Assembly (NCBI GenBank): GCA_028283825.1
Contig: JAPWJW010000005.1
Coordinates: 558,001 to 622,000, forward strand
DNA length: 64,000 nucleotides
Source of the DNA: Azospirillaceae bacterium
GTDB lineage: Bacteria; Pseudomonadota; Alphaproteobacteria; Azospirillales; Azospirillaceae
Reading direction: 5' to 3'
Shown: in pieces, positions 1-9,836 of the stretch
How positions within the stretch are numbered: the first letter of the stretch is position 1
Layout: each line of letters opens with the position of its first letter
The notes under the pieces: model-generated
Database searches by the model: none
Seen by the model: only the letters and a program-made list of their open reading frames with translations
What the model was told of the DNA's origin: nothing
Position numbers and translations under genes: made by a program

Positions 1-2
1 TC

Positions 3-941
3 CAGTCGGCCCAGCGCCCGTGGGAGGATGAGCCGGAGGCGCCCAAGGCCAACCCCACCGCGTCCTCGGTGGTGCCGGGCGCCACCTTGCTGAACACCTT
101 CGTCGTGCGCACCCTGCTGGCCCGTGGCGGCATGGGGGAGATCTACCGGGTCCGCCATCGCGACCTGAAGACCGACCACGCGGTCAAGGTCATCATCCCC
201 GAATATCGCGACGACGCGAAGATCGTGAGCCTGTTCCATGAGGAAGGCCGCCTGTTGCAACGGGTGCGCCATGACGCCGTGGTCAGCTGCGGCGGCCTGT
301 TCCGCGACGCCGACGGCCGGTCCATGCTGGTGCTGGAATATGTCGACGGGCCGTCGCTGTCCTATTTCCTGCGGCGTGGCCCCCTGGGCCTGACGGCGCT
401 GGAGGCCTTGCTGCGCCGCCTGGGCGCCGGGCTGGCGGCCATCCACGCCGTCGGCCTGGTGCATCGCGACGTGTCGCCGGACAACATCCTGCTGCCGGGC
501 GACAACCCGGCCGCCGCCAAGATCATCGATTTCGGCGTGGCACGGGAGATGCGCAACGGCGCCACGCCGCGCGATGGCCTGGACTTCGCCGGCAAGTTCT
601 CCTTCGCCTCGCCGGAACAGTTGGGCATGCACGGCGGCGCCATCGGCGTGGCGTCCGACATCTACAGCCTGGGCCTGGTCATCCTCGCCGCCGCGCGGGG
701 GGAAAAGCTGCCCATGGGCCAGACGGTGGAGGAGGCGACGGCGGCCCGCCGGCACGTGCCGGCGCTGGACGCCGTGCCCGACCGCCTGCGCGGCCTGGTG
801 CAGGCCATGCTGCAACCCGACCCGAAGCGCCGCCCGGCCGACCTGGCCCAGTTGCTGCGCGCCCTGGACACCGCCAGCGCCCCCGCCCGCAAGGGTGGAT
901 TCATGGGCTGGCTGCGTCCCATCCTGGGAAAGGGGGCGTGA
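3..941 (+). CDS. ppkA: PpkA-like serine/threonine protein kinase of the T6SS (5' end outside window)
   Basis: A Hanks-type kinase domain is visible: glycine loop ARGGMGEIY, the lysine in AVKVI, catalytic HRDVSPDNIL, metal-binding DFG in IIDFGVA and the ASPEQ activation-segment end, so the kinase looks catalytically intact. No transmembrane segment follows the domain; the protein ends about 30 residues later. The frame is open without a stop to the left edge, and a GTG at position 69 would cut into what reads as coding sequence, so I treat the gene as 5'-partial. Its stop overlaps the tssA start (TGATG). In known systems PpkA phosphorylates an Fha protein to switch on T6SS assembly; that role here is inferred from its place in the cluster. 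Confidence 0.85.
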   Translation, partial: QSAQRPWEDEPEAPKANPTASSVVPGATLLNTFVVRTLLARGGMGEIYRVRHRDLKTDHAVKVIIPEYRDDAKIVSLFHEEGRLLQRVRHDAVVSCGGLFRDADGRSMLVLEYVDGPSLSYFLRRGPLGLTALEALLRRLGAGLAAIHAVGLVHRDVSPDNILLPGDNPAAAKIIDFGVAREMRNGATPRDGLDFAGKFSFASPEQLGMHGGAIGVASDIYSLGLVILAAARGEKLPMGQTVEEATAARRHVPALDAVPDRLRGLVQAMLQPDPKRRPADLAQLLRALDTASAPARKGGFMGWLRPILGKGA

Positions 942-2077
942 TGGATACCGTGACCGTGGCGCCTGCCGCCACCTCCATCCTGGATCTGGACGCGCTGCTG
1001 GCGCCGCTGCCGGGCGATGCTCCCTGCGGGCTGGATCTGCGCGAGCATGCCGGCGGCGATGCCGTCTATTTCCAGCTGAAGGATTTGCGCGCCGCCGCCC
1101 GCGCCATCGAGCGGCGGGCGGATTCCGATGATGAGGCCCAGTCCTCGCTGGCGGAATGGCAGCGCATCCACCAGTTGGGCACGGTCGCCCTGCGCGACCG
1201 CACCAAGGATCTGGAAATCGCGGTGTGGATGACCGAGGCCGCCGTGCGCCTGGACGGCTTCGGCGGCCTGCGCGATGGCTTCCGCCTGATCGCCGGCCTG
1301 GTGGAGCGCTATTGGGACGGCGTCTTCCCCCAGCCGGATGAGGACGGCATCGCCGTGCGCCTGTCCCCCATCGGCGGCCTGAACGGCCATGGGGCGGAAG
1401 GCACCCTGATCCAGCCCATCCGCAAGGTGCCGCTGGTGCCGGAGGACGGCGACGCCGGCTTCGCCTATTGGCACTACGCCCTGGCGCAGCGGGCCAGCCA
1501 GACGCCGGACACCCGCAACCGCCCGGGCCGCAAGCCGCCGCCCACGCTGGACGAGTTGCGCCAGCGCGCGGCCCAGGCGCCGGTGGCCGCCAAGCGCCGC
1601 ACCCTGACCGAGGTGCGCGCCTGCCGCCAGGCCTTCCGCGACCTGGACCGGCTGTTGACGGAGCGCTGCGGCGGCGAGGCGCCGCCCACCTCCACCATCG
1701 CCAACATCCTGGAGGAGGTGGAGGATGCCGTCGTGTTCCTGACCGGCTTGGCCGAGGAGGAGGCGGCGCCGGCCGCCGAGGCCGCCGCCACTCCCAAGGC
1801 CGACGCTGCCGCCGAGGATCAGGGGCATGACGGCCCCCGCCGCCCGGCCAAGGGCATCACCAGCCGGGAAGAGGCGCTGAGCCTGCTGGATGAGATCGGA
1901 CAGTATTTCCGGCGGACGGAACCGCATTCGCCGCTGTCCTACACCATCGCGGACCTGGTCCGGCGCGGGCGCATGCCCTTGCCCGACCTGCTGGCGGAAC
2001 TGCTGCAGGACGCCGGCGCCCGCAACAGCCTGCTGACCGCCGCCGGCATCCGGCCGGTCCAGAATTCAGGACAATAG
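941..2077 (+). CDS. tssA: T6SS protein TssA (ImpA N-terminal domain)
   Basis: The N-terminal part (roughly residues 10-150) has the ImpA_N look: LLAPLPGDAPCGLDLR, then a helical stretch with AARAIERR, and a region around YWDGVFPQPDEDG that is typical of the family. An Ala/Glu-rich linker follows near residues 260-300, then a short C-terminal helical domain with SPLSYTIADLVRRG. TssA caps or primes the baseplate and distal end of the growing sheath. The ATG at 941 shares its A with the kinase stop. It leads the structural genes tssB-tssG, which start 77 bp downstream after a short spacer. Confidence 0.92.
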   Translation: MDTVTVAPAATSILDLDALLAPLPGDAPCGLDLREHAGGDAVYFQLKDLRAAARAIERRADSDDEAQSSLAEWQRIHQLGTVALRDRTKDLEIAVWMTEAAVRLDGFGGLRDGFRLIAGLVERYWDGVFPQPDEDGIAVRLSPIGGLNGHGAEGTLIQPIRKVPLVPEDGDAGFAYWHYALAQRASQTPDTRNRPGRKPPPTLDELRQRAAQAPVAAKRRTLTEVRACRQAFRDLDRLLTERCGGEAPPTSTIANILEEVEDAVVFLTGLAEEEAAPAAEAAATPKADAAAEDQGHDGPRRPAKGITSREEALSLLDEIGQYFRRTEPHSPLSYTIADLVRRGRMPLPDLLAELLQDAGARNSLLTAAGIRPVQNSGQ

Positions 2078-2154
2078 ACGATTGAAACCAAATCACTTTT
2101 CGTCGCTGCGAACCGCGTACGACACCAAGCAACCCGTGGGTAGGAGAACTTAAA

Positions 2155-2664
2155 ATGGCCAGTGTTCATGACAAGCTCGAGCGGGTTCGCAAGCCGCGCG
2201 TGCACATCAAGTACGAGGTCGAGACCGATGGCGCGATGGTCGAGAAGGAGCTGCCCTTCGTGGTCGGCGTCCTGGGCGACTTCTCCGGCGATCCGACGGA
2301 GGATTTGAAGCCGCTGAAGGACCGCAAGTTCATCCAGATCGACCGCGACAACTTCAACGAGATCCTGGCGCGCATGAAGCCGTCCCTGGCCTTGCGGGTG
2401 CGCAATGAGCTGGAGGACGACGACAGCGAGATGGCGGTGGAGTTGAGCTTCTCCTCCCTGGAGGACATGGAGCCCGGCCAGATCGTCCGCCAGGTGCCGG
2501 CCCTGCGCAAGCTGTTGGAGACGCGCAACCAGCTGCGCGACCTGCTGACCAAGGCCGACCGCTCGACCCAGCTGGAAGACCTGCTGGAATCCATTCTTCA
2601 GGATGACGCCCAGCTGCGCAAACTGTCGCAGCAGTTGGGTGTCGCCACCGAGGAGGTGAAGTGA
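2155..2664 (+). CDS. tssB: T6SS sheath small subunit TssB (VipA/ImpB)
   Basis: A 169-aa protein with the TssB signature: a start of [18 protein letters not shown], then [14 protein letters not shown] and a strongly charged C-terminal helical half ([16 protein letters not shown]) that interlocks with TssC. TssB and TssC form the contractile cytoplasmic sheath around the Hcp tube. The start is supported by TAGGAGAAC ahead of the ATG. The stop overlaps the start of tssC. The 77-bp spacer upstream (2078-2154) is less GC-rich than the genes and may carry a promoter for the sheath genes, although I see no clear -35/-10 pair. Confidence 0.96.
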   Translation: MASVHDKLERVRKPRVHIKYEVETDGAMVEKELPFVVGVLGDFSGDPTEDLKPLKDRKFIQIDRDNFNEILARMKPSLALRVRNELEDDDSEMAVELSFSSLEDMEPGQIVRQVPALRKLLETRNQLRDLLTKADRSTQLEDLLESILQDDAQLRKLSQQLGVATEEVK

Positions 2665-4151
2665 TGACCGACACGCTGACCGTATCCCGCGACGAAGCCG
2701 CCACCCTCGACAGCGTCTCGCTGCTGGACCAGGCCATCGGCGCCACCAAGCAGACGGAGCCGGCCCGGGTGCAGGAACTGCTGCGCACCCTGACGGAAGA
2801 GGCGCTGTCCGGCACGGTGACCTACAGCCGCAACCTGACGCTGACCCTGACGGAGGCGGTGAAGGCCATCGACGCCAAGCTGTCCAAGCAGCTGGCGGCC
2901 ATCATGCACCACCCGGAGTTCCTGAAGCTGGAAGGCAGCTGGCGGGGCCTGCACCACCTGGTGATGAACACCGAAACCAGCGCCAATCTGAAGGTCCGCG
3001 TCCTGAACGTGCGCAAGCGCGAACTGATGAAGGACCTGTCCAAGGCGGTGGAGTTCGACCAGAGCGAACTGTTCAAGAAGCTGTACGAGAACGAGTTCGG
3101 CACGCCGGGCGGTGAGCCTTACGGCATGCTGATCGGCGACTATGAGTTCACCAACCACCCCGAGGATGTGCAGATGCTGACCAGCATCTCCAGCATCTCG
3201 GCGGCGGCGTTCGCCCCCTTCGTCACCGCGGCCAGCCCCAAGCTGTTCGGCTTCCAGGACTATCAGGAACTGGCCAAGCCCCGCGACCTGGAGAAGATTT
3301 TCGATTCCGCCGAATACACCCAGTGGCGCGGCTTCCGCGACAGCGAGGACAGCCGTTTCGTCACCCTGACCTTGCCGCGCGTCCTGGCCCGTCTGCCCTA
3401 CGGCAGCGGCACCCTGACGGTGGACGACTTCAATTACGAGGAAGGTCCGATGGATGGCGCCGGCAAGGCCCAGGCCCTGGACCATTCCGAATATTGCTGG
3501 ATGAACGCCTCCTACGTCCTGGGCGCGCGCGCCACCGAGGCCTTCTCCAAATACGGCTGGTGCACCGCCATCCGTGGCGCCGAAGGGGGCGGCAAGGTGG
3601 AGAACCTGCCCACCCACGTCTTCGTCAGCGATGACGGCGATCCCGACCAGAAGTGCCCGACGGAGATCGGCATCACCGACCGCCGCGACGCCGAACTGGG
3701 CAAGATGGGTTTCCTGCCGCTGTGCCATTACAAGAACACCGACTACGCCGTGTTCTTCGGGGCCCAGACGGCGCAGAAGCCCAAGAAGTACGACCGCCCG
3801 GACGCCACGGCCAACGCCGCCATCTCCGCCCGTCTGCCCTACATGATGGCGACCTCGCGTTTCGCCCATTACCTGAAGGTGATGGCGCGCGACAAGATCG
3901 GTTCCTTCCTGGAGGTCGAGGATTGCGAGGCCTGGCTGAACCGCTGGATCAACAACTACGTGAACGCCAACGAAGGGGCGGGCCAGGAAATGAAGGCCGC
4001 CTATCCCTTGCGTGAGGCCAAGATCACGGTGAAGGAGATCCCGGGCAAGCCCGGCTCATACAACGCCATCGCCTGGCTGCGGCCCTGGCTGCAGATGGAA
4101 GAGCTGACGACCTCCCTGCGCATGGTGGCGCGGATACCGAGCAAGCTCTGA
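2661..4151 (+). CDS. tssC: T6SS sheath large subunit TssC (VipB/ImpC)
   Basis: A 496-aa protein of normal TssC length. Family landmarks are visible in order: [18 protein letters not shown] near residue 95, [20 protein letters not shown] near 140, [27 protein letters not shown] and [16 protein letters not shown] near 400, ending in a conserved hydrophobic segment. It pairs with TssB in the contractile sheath and is the substrate of ClpV recycling through TssB. The gene overlaps tssB by 4 bases; the sequence reads ATGATG, so 2664 is an equally possible start. A second TssC paralogue follows with a one-base overlap. Confidence 0.96.
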   Translation: MMTDTLTVSRDEAATLDSVSLLDQAIGATKQTEPARVQELLRTLTEEALSGTVTYSRNLTLTLTEAVKAIDAKLSKQLAAIMHHPEFLKLEGSWRGLHHLVMNTETSANLKVRVLNVRKRELMKDLSKAVEFDQSELFKKLYENEFGTPGGEPYGMLIGDYEFTNHPEDVQMLTSISSISAAAFAPFVTAASPKLFGFQDYQELAKPRDLEKIFDSAEYTQWRGFRDSEDSRFVTLTLPRVLARLPYGSGTLTVDDFNYEEGPMDGAGKAQALDHSEYCWMNASYVLGARATEAFSKYGWCTAIRGAEGGGKVENLPTHVFVSDDGDPDQKCPTEIGITDRRDAELGKMGFLPLCHYKNTDYAVFFGAQTAQKPKKYDRPDATANAAISARLPYMMATSRFAHYLKVMARDKIGSFLEVEDCEAWLNRWINNYVNANEGAGQEMKAAYPLREAKITVKEIPGKPGSYNAIAWLRPWLQMEELTTSLRMVARIPSKL

Positions 4152-5602
4152 TGCAGCAGACCCTTGAGGCGGCAGCCCCGGGGGTGGAGCGTAAGATCGA
4201 CGTCGTGGAAGGCCGGCCCGTCCGGCCCGAAGCGCCCCGGGTTTGGCGGCTGGACCTCAGCCGCCACCCGGACAAGCGCCTGGTCATCGACCAGCTGATC
4301 GCGTCGATCGATGCCCTGCTCACGGCCCAGGTCAACGCGATCCTGCACCATCCACGCTTCCAGCAATTGGAAGCGTCGTGGCGCGGGCTGCTTCAGCTCA
4401 CCGAAGCGTCGGCGACCACCCGCGCCGTCAAGATCCGCGTGCTGGACGTGTCCTGGCGCGAACTGTGCCGCGACTTCGAACGCGCCATCGAGTTCGACCA
4501 GAGCCAGCTGTTCGGCAAGGTCTACAGCGATGAGTTCGGCACGCCGGGCGGGGAGCCCTTCGGGCTGTTGATCGGCGACTATTACGTCCAGCACCAGCGG
4601 GCCGCCGACCACCCCACCGACGACGTGGGCACGCTGAAGGCCATCGCGGCGGTGGCGGCCGCCGCCTTCTGCCCCTTCGTCACCAGCTGTTCGCCGGCCC
4701 TGTTCGGCCTGGACAGCTTCGCCGACCTGTCCAACACGGTGGACCTCGGCCGCTCGTTCGAGGGGCATGAGTTCATCCGCTGGCGGGCCCTGCGGGAGGC
4801 GGACGACGCCCGTTTCGTCGGCATCGCCCTGCCGCACGTGCTGATGCGCCAGCCCTATGGCCGCGACCCCAACCGGGTGGACGGTTTCCGCTTCGCCGAG
4901 CGGGCGGGGCGGCCGGGTGCTGCTGATTACCTGTGGGGCAACGCCGCCTTCGCCTTCGCCACCGTGGTGATGCGCGCCTTCCAGCAGTACGGTTGGTTCG
5001 CCGACATCCGCGGCGCGCCGGACGATCTGGGCGGTGGCGGCCTAGTGGACGACTTCCCCGGCCATGCCTTCGCCAGTATGGGACGGGCGTCGCCGGCGGC
5101 GGCCCCCATGGACGTCTACCTGTCCGACCGGCAGGAAAAGCAGCTGAGCGACCTGGGCATCGTGCCCATGTCACGGGTCAGCTACCTGGACGCCTGCGTC
5201 TTCTACAGCAGCCAGTCGCTGCACGCGCCCAAGGTCTATGACCGCGCCACCGCCTCGTCCAACGCGCGGCTGTCGGCCATGCTGCAGTACGTGCTCTGCG
5301 CCTCGCGCTTCGCGCACTACATCAAGATGATCGGTCGGGACAAGATCGGCTCCTTCGCCACGGCGCAGGATTTCGAGGCGCATTTGCGCGATTGGCTGCG
5401 CGGCTATTGCCTGGGCAACGACGACGCCAGCAACAGCTTCAAGGCGCGCTATCCGCTGCGTGAGGCCGAGGTGCAGGTCCGCGACATTGTTGGCCGGCCG
5501 GGCGCCTTCGGCTGCGTCATCCACCTGAAACCGCATTTCCAGCTCGACGATGTCCAGACCAGCTTCCGCCTGGTCACGGAACTCGTCGGCCCCCAGGTCT
5601 GA
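4151..5602 (+). CDS. impD: second TssC-family protein (ImpD type)
   Basis: A 483-aa paralogue of the upstream TssC: it shares HHPRFQQLEASWRGL, FDQSQLFGKVYSDEFGTPGG, LIGDYYVQH and FAHYIKMIGRDKIGSF, but carries a different N-terminus of about 40 residues and a Gly-rich insert (DDLGGGGLVDD) near residue 295. The gene order tssB-tssC-impD-impE-tssE matches the imp locus of rhizobia, where ImpC and ImpD are both EvpB-family proteins. Whether it forms part of the sheath or has an accessory baseplate role cannot be read from the sequence. It overlaps tssC by one base (TGATG). Confidence 0.9.
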   Translation: MQQTLEAAAPGVERKIDVVEGRPVRPEAPRVWRLDLSRHPDKRLVIDQLIASIDALLTAQVNAILHHPRFQQLEASWRGLLQLTEASATTRAVKIRVLDVSWRELCRDFERAIEFDQSQLFGKVYSDEFGTPGGEPFGLLIGDYYVQHQRAADHPTDDVGTLKAIAAVAAAAFCPFVTSCSPALFGLDSFADLSNTVDLGRSFEGHEFIRWRALREADDARFVGIALPHVLMRQPYGRDPNRVDGFRFAERAGRPGAADYLWGNAAFAFATVVMRAFQQYGWFADIRGAPDDLGGGGLVDDFPGHAFASMGRASPAAAPMDVYLSDRQEKQLSDLGIVPMSRVSYLDACVFYSSQSLHAPKVYDRATASSNARLSAMLQYVLCASRFAHYIKMIGRDKIGSFATAQDFEAHLRDWLRGYCLGNDDASNSFKARYPLREAEVQVRDIVGRPGAFGCVIHLKPHFQLDDVQTSFRLVTELVGPQV

Positions 5603-5618
5603 GGGAAGGGTCCCGATC

Positions 5619-6437
5619 ATGAGCCAAGACGCCGTTTCCAACCTTCTCGAGGCCGGTGACCTGACGGGCGCCATCGCCGCCGCCACCGCCCAGGTGCAGA
5701 AGGCGCCCACCGACACCGGCGCCCGTTATCTGCTGGCGGAATTGCTGTGCGCGGCGGGGCAGCTGGAACGCGCCGACACCCAGCTGACCGTGGTGCTGAA
5801 CCAGGATCCCGGTTCCATGGTGCCGGTGTCGCTGCTCCGCCAGTTGATTCGGGCGGAGACGGCGCGCCAGGATTGGCACCGCGCCGGCCGCCCGCCGGAA
5901 TTCCTGACGGAGGTGCCGCCCGCCGCCCGCCTGCACCTGGAGGCCGGGGTGAAGGCCCGGGACGGCGACGGGCAGGGGGCGGCACAGTCTTGGGGCGAGG
6001 CCGAAAGCCTGCGCCGTCCGCACGCCGGCCGGCACAAGGATGCCGTCTTCGCCGACTTCCGCGACCTGGACGATGCCTGCGGCGGCCTGCTGGAGGTGCT
6101 TAGCGCCGATGGCAAGTATTTCTGGGTGGCACTGGACGATGTCGGCGGCCTGGACTTCCAGCCACCCAAGCGTTTGTCGGAACTGCTGTGGCGGCCGGCG
6201 CGCCTGACCCTGCGCGATGGCACCGCCGGCACCGTCTACGTGCCCCTGGTCTATGCCGGCGTGACGCCGGAGACGGACCAGGAGCGTCTGGGCCGCGTCA
6301 CCGACTGGGTGGAACGCGACGGTGCCGTCCTGGGCCGGGGGCAGCGCTGCTTCCTGGTGGGGGATGAGGCCGTTGGGCTCTTGGACCTGACCAGCCTGCG
6401 CTTCACCGAGGCGCTGTCGGATGAGGAGGCCGCGTAA
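5619..6437 (+). CDS. impE: T6SS accessory protein ImpE
   Basis: A 272-aa protein. The N-terminal half is TPR-like and Ala-rich (GDLTGAIAAATAQVQKAP, then LLAELLCAAGQLERAD), and the C-terminal half has the ImpE features DLDDACGGLLEVLS, YFWVALDDV and a late LGRGQRCFLVGDEAVGLLD. The family is found in imp-type T6SS clusters of alphaproteobacteria and some pathogens and its precise role is unsettled. I chose the ATG at 5619, behind GAGGGAAGGG, rather than in-frame starts inside the end of impD. It sits 16 bp after impD and 3 bp before tssE, so it is surely co-transcribed. Confidence 0.88.
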   Translation: MSQDAVSNLLEAGDLTGAIAAATAQVQKAPTDTGARYLLAELLCAAGQLERADTQLTVVLNQDPGSMVPVSLLRQLIRAETARQDWHRAGRPPEFLTEVPPAARLHLEAGVKARDGDGQGAAQSWGEAESLRRPHAGRHKDAVFADFRDLDDACGGLLEVLSADGKYFWVALDDVGGLDFQPPKRLSELLWRPARLTLRDGTAGTVYVPLVYAGVTPETDQERLGRVTDWVERDGAVLGRGQRCFLVGDEAVGLLDLTSLRFTEALSDEEAA

Positions 6438-6440
6438 GCC

Positions 6441-6932
6441 ATGCCGGCCCCGTCGCCCGCCACCATCGTCCCGTCCGTGCTGGACCGGCTGTTGCAGCCG
6501 GTGGAGGGGCCTAGCGCGCGCCAGCCCGGCTGGAACGCTGCCGTCACCCAGCTGAAGCAGTCCATCCGCCGGGATCTGGAGGCGATGCTGAACACCCGCC
6601 GGCGGCCGGGCAAGCTGGGCCGGGACGTGGCGGAACTGCTGCGGTCGCCCTTGCGGTACGGCATCCCCGACTTCACCGCCCTGAACATGGCGGCCAAGGA
6701 ACGGCAGGCCGCCTTCGGCCAGGCGCTGGAAACCGCCATCCGTGATTTCGAACCGCGCCTCAGCGGCGTGGCCGTGACCCTGCTGAACAGCGACAGCGGC
6801 CTGGACCGCACCCTGCGTTTCCGGGTGGAGGCGGTGATCCGGGTCGAGCCGTCGCCCGAGCCCATCGTCTTCGAATCCGTGCTGGACCCCGTCAGCCAGA
6901 CCTTCTCCATCAAGGGCGATGTCCATGCCTGA
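6441..6932 (+). CDS. tssE: T6SS baseplate protein TssE (gp25-like)
   Basis: A 163-aa protein of gp25/lysozyme-like baseplate type: SVLDRLL near the N-terminus, a central LGRDVAELLRSPLRYGIPDF, and a C-terminal half with a conserved AIRDFEPRLSGVAVTL and a beta-rich end. TssE joins TssF, TssG and TssK in the wedge complex that seeds sheath polymerisation. The start lies 3 bp after impE; its 3' end overlaps tssF by 8 or 14 bases depending on the tssF start. Confidence 0.93.
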   Translation: MPAPSPATIVPSVLDRLLQPVEGPSARQPGWNAAVTQLKQSIRRDLEAMLNTRRRPGKLGRDVAELLRSPLRYGIPDFTALNMAAKERQAAFGQALETAIRDFEPRLSGVAVTLLNSDSGLDRTLRFRVEAVIRVEPSPEPIVFESVLDPVSQTFSIKGDVHA

Positions 6933-8748
6933 TACCTTCCTGTCCCTTTACAACCAGGAACTGGCGGCCATCCGGCGGGCGGCGACGCGCTTCGCGGGTG
7001 AGCATCCCAAGGTGGCGGGCCATCTGCGCATCAGCCCGACGACGGTGGACGACCCCCACGTCGCCCGCCTGATCGAATCCTTCGCCTATCTGACGGCGCG
7101 GGTGCGGCAGAAGCTGGATGACGATTTCCCGGAACTGACCGACGCCATGCTGGGGGTGCTGTACCCCCACCTGATGACGCCGCTGCCGTCCATGTCCATC
7201 GTGCAGATGAAGGCGGCCCCCGAGCTGACCGGCTGTTTCACCGTGCCGCGCGGGGCGGCGCTGGAGACGGAAGCCGTGCGGGGAGAGCCCTGCCGCTTCC
7301 AGACCACCATGCCGGCGGAGGTTTGGCCGGTGGAGGTGACGGCCGCCAGCCTGGCCGCCCTACCGGCGGCGGCCCCGCTGGTCAACGCGGCGCGCACCGC
7401 CAAGGCCGTCCTGCGGCTGAAGATCAGTTCCACCGCGCAAGGCATGGGCCTGACCGATCTGGGCGTGGACCGCCTGCGTTTCTTCCTGTCCGGTCCGCCG
7501 GAGCTGTCCTACACCCTGCATGAGCTGCTGCTGAACAACGTGGTCGGCATGGCGGTGGTGGAGGATGTGAACGACCCCCATCCGGTGGAACTGGGGCCCG
7601 ACCATCTGAAATCCGTGGGTTTCGAGCCCGAGGACGGCATGGTGCCCTACGGCGCCCAGTCCTTCGTGGGCTATCGCCTGCTGAGCGAGCTGTTCGCCTT
7701 TCCGGAAAAGTTCCTGTTCGTGGACCTGCACGGCCTCAGCGCCCGCACGCTGCGCGGCGTGGGCCAGCATGCCGAAATCTACATCTACCTGGACCGCGCC
7801 TGGCCGGAGGGGGAGCGCCTGGTGCGGCCCCAGGTGTTCGCCCTGGGCTGCGCCCCGGTGGTCAATCTGTTCCGTCAGTCGGCGGAGCCCATCATCCTGG
7901 GCCATGACGCCACCGAGTACTTGGTGCAGGCCGACGCCCGCCGGCCGGAGGCGCGTGAGATCTACGCCATCGAACGGGTGCGCGCTTCTTCCCCCCGGGG
8001 GGAGAAGGTGGAATTCCTGCCGCTCTACGGCAACCACCATGGCACCGATCCGGCCCGCCATCAGCATTTCTGGCACACCATGCGGCGCCAGCGCGGGGCG
8101 CGGGATCGCAGCAGCGAGTTGTTCATCTCCCTGGTCGATCTGGGCCTGAACCCCAACGCCCCGCCGGACTGGACCGTCAGCATTGAGACGGTGTGCTTCA
8201 ACCGCGACCTGCCGGCGCAACTGCCCTTCGGCGGCGGCCATCCCCGCTTCCACCTGACCGACGGCGGCCCGGTGTCCGGTGTGGCCTGTCTGACGCCGCC
8301 CACGGCGGTGGTGCGGCCGCAGATGGGGGATGGGGCCCGCTGGCGCCTGATCTCCCACCTCAACCTCAACCACCTGTCGCTGATCGACGGTGCTGACGGC
8401 AGTGGGGCGGCGGCCTTGCGTGAACTGCTGAAGCTGTACGACCTGAAGGACACGCCGGAGACCCGCGCCATCATCGAGGCGGTGACCAGCGTCGACAACC
8501 GCCGCGCCACGGCCCGGGCGCCGCATGCCGACTTCGCCGCCCTGTGCCGGGGCGTGGACATCGATCTGGTGCTGGATCCGGAACGGGCGGGCGCCATGGG
8601 CATCTTCCTGCCGGCGGCGGTGCTGGAACGCTTCTTCGCGCTCTACGCCTCCATCAATTCCTTCACCCGCCTGACCCTGCGGGCCAAGGGGCGGAAGGAG
8701 GCGCTGGTGCGCTGGGGTGCCCGCATCGGCGAGAAGGTGACGGCATGA
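6925..8748 (+). CDS. tssF: T6SS baseplate protein TssF (ImpG)
   Basis: A protein of about 607 aa, typical for TssF. The N-terminal FLSLYNQELAAIRRAATRFA and the PKVAGHLRIS / DDPHVARLIESFAYLTAR stretch are hallmark sequences, followed by the LYPHLMTPLPSMSI region. It is the main wedge component with TssG. Two in-frame starts exist: 6919 and 6925. The AAGGG at 6912-6916 is spaced better for 6925, giving an 8-base overlap with tssE. The gene overlaps tssG by four bases (ATGA). Confidence 0.95.
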   Translation: MPDTFLSLYNQELAAIRRAATRFAGEHPKVAGHLRISPTTVDDPHVARLIESFAYLTARVRQKLDDDFPELTDAMLGVLYPHLMTPLPSMSIVQMKAAPELTGCFTVPRGAALETEAVRGEPCRFQTTMPAEVWPVEVTAASLAALPAAAPLVNAARTAKAVLRLKISSTAQGMGLTDLGVDRLRFFLSGPPELSYTLHELLLNNVVGMAVVEDVNDPHPVELGPDHLKSVGFEPEDGMVPYGAQSFVGYRLLSELFAFPEKFLFVDLHGLSARTLRGVGQHAEIYIYLDRAWPEGERLVRPQVFALGCAPVVNLFRQSAEPIILGHDATEYLVQADARRPEAREIYAIERVRASSPRGEKVEFLPLYGNHHGTDPARHQHFWHTMRRQRGARDRSSELFISLVDLGLNPNAPPDWTVSIETVCFNRDLPAQLPFGGGHPRFHLTDGGPVSGVACLTPPTAVVRPQMGDGARWRLISHLNLNHLSLIDGADGSGAAALRELLKLYDLKDTPETRAIIEAVTSVDNRRATARAPHADFAALCRGVDIDLVLDPERAGAMGIFLPAAVLERFFALYASINSFTRLTLRAKGRKEALVRWGARIGEKVTA

Positions 8749-9836
8749 ACGCCATCGCCCCGGCCGCGACGATCACCATGCCGAATGCCCTGATCGACCT
8801 GCTGCGGTTTGAGCCGTTCCGCTTCGACCTGTTCCGCGCCATCCAGTTGCTGGAGCGGCAGTTCGGGGGCGAGGTGGGGGACGATGATCTGCCGCTCCGC
8901 TTCGCCGCCAATCAGTCGCTGTCCTTCCCGGCGCATGAGATCCAACGCCTGGATCTGCCGCACCTGCCCGGCGCCCCGGTCGAGGACGAACCGGACGGGC
9001 CAGGGGACGGGGCGTCCGTCCTGGCGCGCGTCGATCTGAACGTCCTGACCCTGACCGGGCCCCTGTCGGCGCTGCCCCAGGCCTATACCGAGACGGCCAT
9101 CCGCAGCCTGCGCGACCGCACGCCAGGCTTCGCCGCCTTCCTGGACATCTTCAACGACCGCATCGCCACCCTGCTGTTCCGGGCGTGGCGGCGCTATCGC
9201 CTGCCGGCGCTGTATGAACTGCGCGGCCTGGCGGGGGGCGATAGCGCCACGGCGGCCCTGTTCGGCATCGCCGGTTTCGGCACCGGCCATCTGCGCGGGC
9301 GGCTGTCGATGCCCGATGAGGTCATGCTGTTCTACGCCGGGCTGTTCAGCCAGCAGCCGCGGGCGGCCATCTCGCTGGAACGCATGCTGGCCGATGCCGC
9401 CGGCCTGCCGGCGCGGGTGGAGCAGTTCGCCGGCCGCTGGATCGCCATCCCGGCGGAGGAGCAAAGCTGTTTGCGTGTCGGTGGCAAGGCGCCGGCCTAT
9501 AATCGCCTGGGCGTGGATACGGTGGTGGGGGCCCGCATGTGGGACGTGCAGGGGCAGTTCCGCATCGTGCTGGGGCCCCTGACGCGACGGCAGTTCCTGG
9601 ACCATTTGCCGGGCCGGCCGGCGCTGAAACGCCTGGTGGAACTGGCCCGCCTGTATGTGGGGCCGGAGTTCGGATTCGATATCCAGCTGGTGCTGCACCG
9701 GGAAGAGGTGCCGGGCTGCGTGCTGGACAGCCATGCCGAGTGCGGTCCGCGGCTGGGGTATGACACCTGGCTGGCGGCGCTACCCATGCTGAACGACCCT
9801 AAAGACACCATTATTGATATAAAAGGTATTGATTAG
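8745..9836 (+). CDS. tssG: T6SS baseplate protein TssG (ImpH)
   Basis: A 363-aa TssG/ImpH protein: LLRFEPFRFDLFRAIQLLERQFGG near residue 20, RFAANQSLSFPAHEI, then LTGPLSALPQAYTE, DFN-type FLDIFNDRIATLLFRAWRRYR, and a C-terminal LGYDTWL. It completes the TssE-F-G wedge. The last roughly ten codons (KDTIIDIKGID) are abruptly AT-rich compared with the rest of the gene, and the AT-rich stretch continues into the following gap, as if the gene end was replaced or added by insertion of foreign DNA. Confidence 0.93.
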   Translation: MNAIAPAATITMPNALIDLLRFEPFRFDLFRAIQLLERQFGGEVGDDDLPLRFAANQSLSFPAHEIQRLDLPHLPGAPVEDEPDGPGDGASVLARVDLNVLTLTGPLSALPQAYTETAIRSLRDRTPGFAAFLDIFNDRIATLLFRAWRRYRLPALYELRGLAGGDSATAALFGIAGFGTGHLRGRLSMPDEVMLFYAGLFSQQPRAAISLERMLADAAGLPARVEQFAGRWIAIPAEEQSCLRVGGKAPAYNRLGVDTVVGARMWDVQGQFRIVLGPLTRRQFLDHLPGRPALKRLVELARLYVGPEFGFDIQLVLHREEVPGCVLDSHAECGPRLGYDTWLAALPMLNDPKDTIIDIKGID

